DNA of 16,814 bases from NCBI GenBank assembly GCA_025462985.1, contig JAOAPP010000557.1, forward strand, positions 1 to 16,814, in the 5' to 3' direction. Position 1 is the stretch's first letter; each line of letters begins with the position of its first letter. Below, one piece after another: positions 1 to 8,375 of the stretch. Under the pieces are notes generated by a model that was not told where the DNA came from, made no database searches, and was given only the letters and a program-made list of their open reading frames with translations. The translations under genes and the position numbers were made by a program. The DNA comes from Bryobacterales bacterium (lineage in GTDB: Bacteria > Acidobacteriota > Terriglobia > Bryobacterales > Bryobacteraceae).

Positions 1-311
1 GGAGGCGCGGCATATTGCTGGCCTCCACCTCCACCCTGGGAATACCCGGATCCGCCTCCTCGGCTTCCGCCAAGAAAGGATCCGCTGCTTTGGCCGCCAG
101 ACGACTGCTGTAGCTGTTGGAGTTGCTGTTGCGCCTGCTGCAAAGCCATGTTCTGAATCAGGACCGTCTGAGTCATCAGATAAAGAGCATCCGGGCGAGA
201 GCCGATCTTGGTCCGAATAAGTTCTTCCGCCTCCGGATCCTTTGGGGGCGGAGGCGTCTGGGCAATCTTGTTGGCCAGATCGGTCAACATATTTCGTTCA
301 TCAGGTGTCAT
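1..311 (-). CDS. DUF2076 family protein (5' part only, cut by window edge)
   Basis: Reading the minus strand from ATG at 311 gives an open frame of 103 codons that leaves the window without a stop. The protein begins MTPDERNMLTDLANKIAQ, followed by PKDPEAEELI, then RPDALYLMTQTVLIQNMAL. This is the N-terminal pattern of the DUF2076 family (COG3416), whose members are annotated as predicted periplasmic ligand-binding or sensor-like proteins; no activity is established. After about residue 55 it turns into a Gln-rich helix (QQAQQQLQQLQQ), then a Ser/Gly-rich flexible stretch (GGSRGGGSGYSQGGGGGQQ). Such low-complexity linkers are usual in the family. A GAGGG Shine-Dalgarno lies 6 nt before the ATG. 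No signal peptide is visible. The gene is divergent from gdhA, with 142 nt between the starts. The family call rests on the first 55 residues. Confidence 0.8.
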   Translation of the reverse strand, partial: MTPDERNMLTDLANKIAQTPPPPKDPEAEELIRTKIGSRPDALYLMTQTVLIQNMALQQAQQQLQQLQQSSGGQSSGSFLGGSRGGGSGYSQGGGGGQQYAAP

Positions 312-453
312 CTTTGTCCCTCGATAGGTGGACGAATTGTTAGACGTGCTTAGCGCTTTCTCCGTTCAGTTAATCAGAACTCCTCCCCCACTCCAAGTAC
401 TTGCTCCTCATTGTTCAATCGTGACAGTGTAGTAGGGGAGAACGAACAGTTAC

Positions 454-1728
<1,275 letters not shown>

Positions 1729-1755
1729 ACGCGGCCGAGGGATCTGCTTTAAACA

Positions 1756-4326
1756 ATGACTCCGGAGGCGACCACGCCCGTGATGCGTCAGTATCAGGCG
1801 GCCAAAACACAGGTTCCGAACGCTCTGCTGCTATTCCGGCTAGGGGATTTCTACGAACTGTTCTACGACGACGCGGTGACGGCCGCGCGCGAGCTCGAGA
1901 TCACGCTGACGGCGCGCAACAAGGAACGGGGGGATGCGGTCCCGATGTGCGGCGTGCCGTACCACGCGGCCGACGGGTATATCTCCAGGCTGATCCAGCG
2001 CGGATACCGGGTGGCTCTCTGCGAGCAGATGGAAGAGGCCGGACCGGGCAAGAAACTGGTGCGCCGGGAGGTGACACGAGTCATCACGCCCGGCACCGCG
2101 ACAGACTCCAGCCTGCTTCGCTCACACGAGAACAACTTCCTCGCGGCGGCTTACACCAGGAATGGGCGCAGCGGTCTTGCCTATGTCGACCTTTCTACAG
2201 GCGAGTTCCGCACCACTGAACTGAGTACCGCTGAACTGGCGCCCATGCTCGAAACCTTGAATGTCAGGGAAGTGCTGCATCCGGAAGGGGAGGCCGTCGG
2301 GGCCGCGTGTCTCGAAACGCCTCTTGACTCCTGGGTGTTCGGCGGTGACTACGCCGGCCGGCAGATCCTCGAGAATTTCGGCCTGCTGACGTTGGACGGG
2401 TGCGGACTCGGAGATCGTCCCCTCGCGACTGCCACGGCAGGCGCGGTGCTGCATTACCTGCGTGACACACAGAAGGCAGCACTAGGGCATCTGAACCCGC
2501 CGGGGTTCTACCAGCGGCATGACCATATGGTGCTTGACGCAGCGACCGTCCGCAATCTGGAGCTTGTGGAGCCGTTGTTTGCGGGCGAGAGCAAGGAAAC
2601 GACACTTATCCATGTCCTGGATAAAACCGCGACCGGGATGGGCGGGCGGCTGCTTCGCCGAAGGCTACTGAATCCTTCCTGTGACCAGCAAACCATCGAG
2701 CACCGGCTGGACGCCGTAAGTGAGCTTCACCACAAGGTGATCGCGCGCGGCGACCTGCGAAAAGTGCTCGGGTCGATTCAGGATCTCGAGCGCTTGCTGG
2801 CGAAAATCACGTTGAACACTGCAACTCCACGAGAGATGTGGGCTCTCGGCCGATCGCTTGACCACTTGCCCGCCCTTGCGGAGCTGGCGGGCGGGCTTGA
2901 AAGCGCGGAACTCACGGGCGAGCTCGACACTGTCTGTGAGTTGTGCGCCAGGATAAGCGCCGCAATTTCCGATGATCCCCCGGTAAACTTCGCCGACGGG
3001 GGCACGATTCGGGACGGCTTCCACCCCGAACTGGATCAACTGCGAGACATCAGCCGGAACAGCCGGCAATACATCGCGGCGATCGAGGCACGAGAACGGG
3101 CCGCCACCGGGATTCAGTCGCTGAAGGTCCGGTTCAACAACGTTTTCGGGTACTACATCGAGATTTCGAAGGCGAACGTTCAGCTCGCTCCGCCATCGTA
3201 TGAGCGCAAACAGACCCTGGCGAATGCGGAGCGGTTTACCACACCGGAGCTGAAGGAGCTGGAGAGCAAAGTCCTGGATGCGGAAGACAAGATGCTGGCG
3301 CTCGAGCGCGACCTCTTCAATGAGCTGAAAACACTGGCTGCGGCAGAGGCCGACCGCATTAAGCGAGCAGCGGCGCGCGTCGCCGAGCTGGACGTGGCCG
3401 CCGCCCTGGCGCAAGTCGCCGCAGACAATCGCTACAAGCGTCCGCGATTCTCCGACTCCGGCGAAATGCGCATCGATGCCGGCCGGCATCCCGTGATTGA
3501 AAAACTTAGCGAAAAAGATGCGGTCCGTTTCATTCCCAACGATCTCTATCTCGACTCTTCCAAGAAGTTCATAGGGGTAATTACCGGACCGAACATGGGC
3601 GGCAAATCGACGTACTTAAGGCAGGCAGCGCTGATCTTGATTTTGGCGCAAATGGGGTCATTCATACCGGCGGAGGCGGCACAGCTTCCGATCGTTGACC
3701 GGGTATTTACGAGGATTGGTGCGGCGGACAATCTAGCTCGGGGACGATCGACCTTCATGGTGGAGATGACTGAGGCGGCGGCGATCCTTAATACCGCCAC
3801 GTCTAAAAGTTTCATAGTACTTGATGAGATTGGCCGCGGAACGTCGACCTATGACGGGTTGGCACTTGCTTGGGCAGTAGTGGAGCATATCCATGATCAG
3901 ATCCAGGCAAAAACACTATTCGCAACGCACTACCACGAGCTGACTGAGCTAGCTGAAAAACTTTCTGGGGTAAGAAATTTACACGTAGCCGTAAAAGAAG
4001 CGGGAGACCGCATCTTGTTCATTCGAAAGGTCGAACCAGGGGCTGCGGACCGCAGCTACGGTATCGAAGTAGCCCGATTGGCCGGTTTACCCCTGCAAGT
4101 AATCGAGCGAGCGAGGTCAGTTTTATTGCATCATGAAGTAAGGGAGCACTCGGTCAGTCAAGAGTTAACCCCGGGCGAGGTTTCAACGCCCTTACAGATA
4201 AAGCTTTTCGAGCCCATGGACCAGGGGCTCGCAGACCGGATTCGGGGATTGAACATCGACGAACTCCGGCCCGTTGAAGCATTGCAGATTCTGCAAAATT
4301 TGCAGCAAGAGTTGCCAAAGAGATGA
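1756..4326 (+). CDS. mutS: DNA mismatch repair protein MutS
   Basis: Recognises base mismatches and small loops and starts methyl- or nick-directed repair as an ATP-driven sliding clamp. The 856-residue length is close to the E. coli protein. The mismatch-reading Phe-X-Glu motif is present as F32-Y33-E34 in GDFYELF. The connector, lever and clamp domains follow, with FGYYIEISKAN in the core. The C-terminal ABC-type ATPase has Walker A GPNMGGKST (611-619), Walker B VLDE with D690/E691, and the signature region GRGTSTYDG. Near the C-terminus QIKLF (814-818) fits a beta-clamp binding motif at the expected position. The last residues form the conserved helix-turn-helix dimerisation tail (IDELRPVEALQIL). 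No mutL is in the window. The stop overlaps the anmK start (ATGA), suggesting translational coupling. Codon use shifts to lower GC from about 3541 to 4200 (see findings). Confidence 0.98.
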   Translation: MTPEATTPVMRQYQAAKTQVPNALLLFRLGDFYELFYDDAVTAARELEITLTARNKERGDAVPMCGVPYHAADGYISRLIQRGYRVALCEQMEEAGPGKKLVRREVTRVITPGTATDSSLLRSHENNFLAAAYTRNGRSGLAYVDLSTGEFRTTELSTAELAPMLETLNVREVLHPEGEAVGAACLETPLDSWVFGGDYAGRQILENFGLLTLDGCGLGDRPLATATAGAVLHYLRDTQKAALGHLNPPGFYQRHDHMVLDAATVRNLELVEPLFAGESKETTLIHVLDKTATGMGGRLLRRRLLNPSCDQQTIEHRLDAVSELHHKVIARGDLRKVLGSIQDLERLLAKITLNTATPREMWALGRSLDHLPALAELAGGLESAELTGELDTVCELCARISAAISDDPPVNFADGGTIRDGFHPELDQLRDISRNSRQYIAAIEARERAATGIQSLKVRFNNVFGYYIEISKANVQLAPPSYERKQTLANAERFTTPELKELESKVLDAEDKMLALERDLFNELKTLAAAEADRIKRAAARVAELDVAAALAQVAADNRYKRPRFSDSGEMRIDAGRHPVIEKLSEKDAVRFIPNDLYLDSSKKFIGVITGPNMGGKSTYLRQAALILILAQMGSFIPAEAAQLPIVDRVFTRIGAADNLARGRSTFMVEMTEAAAILNTATSKSFIVLDEIGRGTSTYDGLALAWAVVEHIHDQIQAKTLFATHYHELTELAEKLSGVRNLHVAVKEAGDRILFIRKVEPGAADRSYGIEVARLAGLPLQVIERARSVLLHHEVREHSVSQELTPGEVSTPLQIKLFEPMDQGLADRIRGLNIDELRPVEALQILQNLQQELPKR

Positions 4327-5624
4327 GAATAGCAGGTATCATGAGCGGGACTTCGCTCGACGGCATCGATGTGGCGATCATCGATATGACCGGTTCGGGT
4401 TTCAAGGCAAAAATCAATGTCTTGACGAGTCACTCCGTCCCTTATCCAAAAAGCGTGCGTGACGCGCTTTTCGCCATGTCGAATTCGAACGCTCACACCG
4501 GGGATATTTCCCGGCTGAACTTCCTGCTTGGCGAATTGTATGCCGAAGCGTTGGAAGAAACGGCGGAGCGGGCGAGCATTCCGTTGCAAACGATCAAGCT
4601 GATCGGTTGCCATGGACAGACGATATTCCATGAGGGGCAAGGCTGCCAGTATCTCGGGAAGAAAGTCTCGAGCACGATGCAGATCGGCGAATCGAGCGTC
4701 ATCAGTGAACGTACCGGGATCGACGTGATCTCAAATTTCCGCGAGCGCGACATGGCCGCCGGCGGGAAGGGTGCGCCGCTTGTGCCTTATCTCGATTACA
4801 TGCTGATTCGGCATCGAGGACGTGGGCGTGTCGCTGTAAACATTGGCGGAATCTCGAATCTCACGGCGATTCCTTCCAACACCAGCACTGATCGCGTTGT
4901 GGCGTTTGACACCGGTCCGGGCAATATGGTAATCGATCAGCTCGTTGCGCGCATCACGCTCGGCCGGCAGTGCTATGACCGTGACGGTGTGATGGCGGCT
5001 GCGGGCGAAGTGGATCCGAAGCTGCTCGCGAAGCTGCTGCGCGATAAGTATTTTCGCGCCAAGCCGCCGAAGACCGCCGGACGGGAACAATACGGTCCTG
5101 AACTTGTTTCAAAGCTCCTCGACACCGAATTAAGCAGTGAGGACCTGATTGCGACCGCGACTGCGCTGACCGCCGAAAGCATCGCACTCGGATTGCGGAA
5201 CTTCGTTCTTCCGGAGATGCGCGTGGACGAGGTATTCGTTTCAGGTGGTGGGGTGCACAACCCGACCCTCATGCGGATGTTGCGCAAGGCGCTCGATCCC
5301 ATCCCAGTGATGGAGAGTTCGGAGGTGGGTCTCGACGTCGACGCCAAGGAAGCCATTGCATTCGCGGTTCTGGCCTACGAGACGGCGCATTGCCGTCCGT
5401 CGAACGTTCCAAACGCGACCGGAGCCAAACGGTCAGTGGTTCTGGGCAAAGTGACTCAGAACGGCCCCCCTCACTCTGCAAATGGCAACGGCGCGGGCAA
5501 TCTGGACGGAGCGGTCGCAAGAAACGGCTCCAGTACGGCGACACACAAAAACGCTAAGCCGACACGGAGTGGGAAAGTAGCTCATGCGGCAGCGCCTGCG
5601 AAAGTGAAAGCGGCTGCTCGGTAG
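4323..5624 (+). CDS. anmK: Anhydro-N-acetylmuramic acid kinase with C-terminal extension
   Basis: Phosphorylates and opens 1,6-anhydro-MurNAc released by lytic transglycosylases, giving MurNAc-6-phosphate for peptidoglycan recycling in the cytoplasm. The N-terminus carries the ATP-binding motif MSGTSLDGIDVA (7-18). Other family hallmarks are GCHGQT (95-100), NFRERDMAAGGKGAPLVP (138-155), NIGGISNLT and FDTGPGNMVID, where D196 is the likely catalytic base. The adenine-side motif VSGGGVHNPTL is near 307-317. The kinase fold should end near residue 380 (TGAKRSVVLGKVTQN). Beyond it lies a 53-residue tail rich in Asn, Gly, Ala, Ser and Lys, absent from the roughly 370-residue enterobacterial enzyme. 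The ATG overlaps the mutS stop by 4 nt. A strong terminator 37 nt downstream closes the unit. No murQ or transporter is in the window. Confidence 0.96.
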   Translation: MRIAGIMSGTSLDGIDVAIIDMTGSGFKAKINVLTSHSVPYPKSVRDALFAMSNSNAHTGDISRLNFLLGELYAEALEETAERASIPLQTIKLIGCHGQTIFHEGQGCQYLGKKVSSTMQIGESSVISERTGIDVISNFRERDMAAGGKGAPLVPYLDYMLIRHRGRGRVAVNIGGISNLTAIPSNTSTDRVVAFDTGPGNMVIDQLVARITLGRQCYDRDGVMAAAGEVDPKLLAKLLRDKYFRAKPPKTAGREQYGPELVSKLLDTELSSEDLIATATALTAESIALGLRNFVLPEMRVDEVFVSGGGVHNPTLMRMLRKALDPIPVMESSEVGLDVDAKEAIAFAVLAYETAHCRPSNVPNATGAKRSVVLGKVTQNGPPHSANGNGAGNLDGAVARNGSSTATHKNAKPTRSGKVAHAAAPAKVKAAAR

Positions 5625-5660
5625 AGTTTTCTCAAACTAACTCCCCAGGTGAAAATCTGG

Positions 5661-5697
5661 AAGGCCGACTTACTCTTCGGAGTAGGTCGGCCTTTTT
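5661..5697 (+). terminator. Rho-independent terminator with UUCG tetraloop, after anmK
   Basis: A 15-bp stem is formed by 5661-5675 (AAGGCCGACTTACTC) and 5680-5694 (GAGTAGGTCGGCCTT), with one G-U wobble. It is capped by C(UUCG)G, the most stable kind of tetraloop, and followed by a T run at 5693-5697. It lies 37 nt after the anmK stop and separates the gdhA-mutS-anmK unit from the downstream operon. The reverse strand has only two T residues after the stem, so it should act mainly in the plus direction. Confidence 0.93.
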
Positions 5698-5747
5698 GAC
5701 TTTAACTGCCGGTTTCCGAAGTGATAGCATCGCTACGCGTGACCGTT

Positions 5748-7472
5748 ATGCGTGCCATCCAACGACTCTTTCTTTGGGTTAGTGTGTGTCTGGCCGTGCT
5801 TGGGCTGAAGCCGGCTTTGGCTGCGCCCGCTGATGACAATTGGTGGAGATCGGCCGTTATCTACGAGGTTTATCCGCGGTCTTTCGGCGATGCCAACGGC
5901 GATGGCATTGGAGACCTCAACGGCATCACCGAGCATCTGGATTACTTGAAAGATCTGGGCGTGGATGCGATCTGGATTACACCGTTTTATCCCTCGCCGC
6001 AGGTGGATTTCGGGTACGACATCTCGGACTACAGAGGCATTGATCCACAATTTGGAACGATGGCGGACTTTGACCGGCTGGAAGCAGCGGCCAAGGAGCG
6101 CGGGATTCGGATCATCTGTGATCTGGTGCTGAACCACAGCTCCGACAAGCATCCGTGGTTCGTAGAGTCTAGGTCTTCGAGGACCAACCCCAAAGCGGAC
6201 TGGTACATCTGGCACGATGGCAAACCCGGTGGGACTCCGCCGAACAGTCCTCCCAACAATTGGCAGTCGATCTTTGGACATTCGGCGTGGCAGTACGAGA
6301 AGGCGCGTGATCAGTACTACTATCACGCCTTTTACAAAGAACAGCCGGATCTGAACTGGCGCGATGACCGGGTCAAGAACGCCATGTTCGACGTAGTACG
6401 CTTCTGGATGAACAAAGGTGTATCCGGCTTTCGCCTGGACGCGATCACCAGCATGTTCGAAGACGTCGCATTGAAAGATGAATCGTATCTGGCGGGTATG
6501 AATGCGTACGGCGAGCGAAACATTGCGCGTCTTTACACGGACAATCTGCCGGAAGTACATAACATTCTCAGACAATTGCGCAAGGTTACAAATGAAAAGG
6601 CGGGAACCGTTCTCATCGGCGAGACTTATCTCCCGAACGTCGGCGAACTGGCCAAGATGTATGGCCGGAATCGTGACGAGTTGCAGCTCCCGATGGACAC
6701 GCAGCTCGGACTTTCGAACAAGTTATCTGTAGCCGGATTTCGCGGAAAGCTACAGGATGCGGAGACGAAGATCAATGGCAATGTACCCCTGTTTGTCTTT
6801 TCGAACCATGACAATCCGCGGAGCATCAACCGCTACGGCGACGGCAAGCACGAGGGAGAGATCGCCCGCCTGCTGGCCACTCTTCTGTTGACCCCACGCG
6901 ATGCCGCTCTGATTTACTACGGCGAGGAGATTGGCATGACGAACAGGGATCCGAAGAGCAAGGACGAAGTGAAAGACCCAATTGGCCGCAGCGGGTGGCC
7001 GAAGGAAAAAGGCCGGGATGGCGAGCGAACTCCGATGCAGTGGAATGGCGACACCAATGCAGGGTTCAGTGTGTCCAAGCAGCCATGGCTGCCCGTGGCC
7101 CCGAATTACCGGACCGTCAATGTGTCTTCCGAAAGCCGCGATCCAAATTCGTTGCTGAACTACTACAAGAAACTGATCCGGCTTCGGAAAGTGAACCAGC
7201 AGTTCAAGAAGGGCGATTTCATCACGGTCGATAACTCCAACGAACAGGTTCTGTCCTATCTCCGGAAGACTTCGGACGGAAAGGCGGTGCTGGTCAGCAT
7301 GAATTTCACAGCGTCGCCCCAGACTGTCAAACTCGATCTGACGACGGAGGGAATCAAGGGCGAGCACTCAAAGCTGATCCTGGCTTCCTACCCCAACGCA
7401 AGCGGGAGCGCGGAATTGAAAGACTTGGCCCTGCCACCGTACGGATCGTATGTTGGCGAGGTTGTGCCGTAA
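5748..7472 (+). CDS. Exported GH13 alpha-glucosidase (alpha-amylase superfamily)
   Basis: Predicted to hydrolyse alpha-glucosidic bonds of malto-oligosaccharides outside the cytoplasm. With the ATG at 5748 (574 residues) the protein starts with a clean signal peptide: MRAIQRL, a hydrophobic core FLWVSVCLAVLGL, and a cleavage site at PALAA. A GTG nine codons upstream (5721) is an alternative start; neither has a good Shine-Dalgarno. All four GH13 regions are present: I DLVLNH (125-130), II GFRLDA with nucleophile D231, III IGETY with acid/base E292, and IV FSNHDNPR with D355. DANGDGIGD near residue 50 is the calcium-loop pattern of the oligo-1,6-glucosidase/maltase branch. The residue after the nucleophile is Ala, not the Val associated with alpha-1,6 preference, so alpha-1,4 preference is inferred. 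It lies 50 nt after the anmK terminator and heads the lepB-ileS-lspA-lgt run. Exact substrate and subfamily are uncertain. Confidence 0.9.
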   Translation: MRAIQRLFLWVSVCLAVLGLKPALAAPADDNWWRSAVIYEVYPRSFGDANGDGIGDLNGITEHLDYLKDLGVDAIWITPFYPSPQVDFGYDISDYRGIDPQFGTMADFDRLEAAAKERGIRIICDLVLNHSSDKHPWFVESRSSRTNPKADWYIWHDGKPGGTPPNSPPNNWQSIFGHSAWQYEKARDQYYYHAFYKEQPDLNWRDDRVKNAMFDVVRFWMNKGVSGFRLDAITSMFEDVALKDESYLAGMNAYGERNIARLYTDNLPEVHNILRQLRKVTNEKAGTVLIGETYLPNVGELAKMYGRNRDELQLPMDTQLGLSNKLSVAGFRGKLQDAETKINGNVPLFVFSNHDNPRSINRYGDGKHEGEIARLLATLLLTPRDAALIYYGEEIGMTNRDPKSKDEVKDPIGRSGWPKEKGRDGERTPMQWNGDTNAGFSVSKQPWLPVAPNYRTVNVSSESRDPNSLLNYYKKLIRLRKVNQQFKKGDFITVDNSNEQVLSYLRKTSDGKAVLVSMNFTASPQTVKLDLTTEGIKGEHSKLILASYPNASGSAELKDLALPPYGSYVGEVVP

Positions 7473-7495
7473 ACTGGACAGCACCGACCTCCTAC

Positions 7496-8320
7496 ATGCT
7501 CAAAGCGAAAGATAATCGGCACAGGAGACCCGGACGGCGGAATAGCGTCGGTGAATGGGCGGTGACCATCTTGCTGCTTCTGTTTGGCACGACGGCCATT
7601 GCTCAGCCATTCGTCATTCCTACCGGCTCCATGGAGGACACGCTGCTCGTAGGCGATCACCTGATTGTCGACAAGCTGGCCTATGCGCCTCCTGATTGGC
7701 TGGGCAAACACCTGCTTCCCTACGAGGAGCCGCGACACGGCGACGTAATCGTATTCCGCTACCCGGGAAACATAGCCGAAACGTACGTGAAGCGATTGAT
7801 TGGAATGCCAGGCGATCGCCTGAAGATCATCGATAACGTTGTTTACCGGAACGGCATTCGGTTGAATGAGCCGTATGTCTATCACAAGTTCCCCCCGGAC
7901 GCGGAGCGGGATAACTTTCCAGGCGAATGCTGCTTGCCTGTGAGGCAACCCCTTGCTCTCAAGCTACAAAAAGACATGCTGGCTGCACACGTGGCGAACG
8001 GCGAACTCATTGTGCCTCCGAACGCCTATTTCGCAATGGGCGACAACCGGGACAACTCGGAAGATAGTCGCTTCTGGGGATTCGTTCCGCGTGAAAACCT
8101 GGTAGGCAAGCCGGTCTTCGTCTATTGGTCCTACAATGCCTCCACGGAGGACTTGTCGGGCAACTCCGCCGGGTCGCTCGTTCATCACTTTGTGGATGTG
8201 GGAACGCATTTTTTCACCCAGACCCGCTGGGAACGCACGTTCCGAATCATCCGCGGCTTCCCGGATTCCCAACTGCCCGACCATCCGCTTCCGGTGAATA
8301 CCGGGTCCGCCAATCCGTAG
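7496..8320 (+). CDS. lepB: Signal peptidase I
   Basis: Membrane-bound serine endopeptidase that removes signal peptides from Sec/Tat-exported proteins on the outer face of the inner membrane. The 274-residue protein has a very basic N-terminal tail (KAKDNRHRRPGRR), one membrane segment (about 20-36, WAVTILLLLFGTTAIA), and then the catalytic boxes. Box B is PTGSMEDTL with nucleophile Ser45, box D is YVKRLIGMPGD with general base Lys99, and box E is MGDNRDNSEDSR (181-192). The Ser/Lys dyad is intact, so the enzyme should be active. Only one transmembrane segment is visible, unlike the two of E. coli LepB. It starts 23 nt after the GH13 gene with no clear Shine-Dalgarno, which suggests coupling or a leaderless-like weak start. 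The inserted region 140-165 between boxes D and E contains a CC pair of unknown meaning. Confidence 0.96.
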   Translation: MLKAKDNRHRRPGRRNSVGEWAVTILLLLFGTTAIAQPFVIPTGSMEDTLLVGDHLIVDKLAYAPPDWLGKHLLPYEEPRHGDVIVFRYPGNIAETYVKRLIGMPGDRLKIIDNVVYRNGIRLNEPYVYHKFPPDAERDNFPGECCLPVRQPLALKLQKDMLAAHVANGELIVPPNAYFAMGDNRDNSEDSRFWGFVPRENLVGKPVFVYWSYNASTEDLSGNSAGSLVHHFVDVGTHFFTQTRWERTFRIIRGFPDSQLPDHPLPVNTGSANP

Positions 8321-8332
8321 GCTGCTGCCGTT

Positions 8333-8375
8333 GGAGGCGACTAGTTGCTCCGGTTCGATACGATGAAACTAGTCC
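8333..8375 (+). promoter_or_regulatory. Inverted repeat between a Shine-Dalgarno and the ileS start
   Basis: A perfect 8-bp inverted repeat, GACTAGTT (8339-8346) and AACTAGTC (8367-8374), has a 20-nt loop. It fills almost all the space between a strong Shine-Dalgarno GGAGG (8333-8337) and the ileS ATG (8376). No other purine-rich ribosome binding site lies closer to the ATG. If the hairpin forms, GGAGG and AUG are brought within two unpaired bases of the stem. A second reading is that GGAGG serves a TTG start at 8345, giving a 14-codon leader ending at 8389 inside ileS. The repeat is seen directly; the regulatory role is inference. Confidence 0.5.

Noticed and set aside
85..140. Gln-repeat DNA at the left edge as a microsatellite or CRISPR-like repeat
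   Set aside because: The units are imperfect CAG/CAA codons in frame within the DUF2076 gene and encode a Gln-rich helix. There are no spacers or regular repeat length.
321..453. Divergent promoters between the DUF2076 gene and gdhA
   Set aside because: A few weak -35/-10-like pairs can be found on both strands (for example TTGGAG and TTAACT 17 nt apart on the minus strand), but none stands out from background.
2665..3489. A 274-codon minus-strand open frame opposite mutS
   Set aside because: It overlaps conserved MutS domains completely and lies in the highest-GC part of the gene, where long antisense frames arise by chance.
5733..6575. A 280-codon minus-strand open frame opposite the GH13 gene
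   Set aside because: The plus strand has all four GH13 catalytic regions. The antisense frame has no recognisable domain or ribosome binding site and reads as a shadow.
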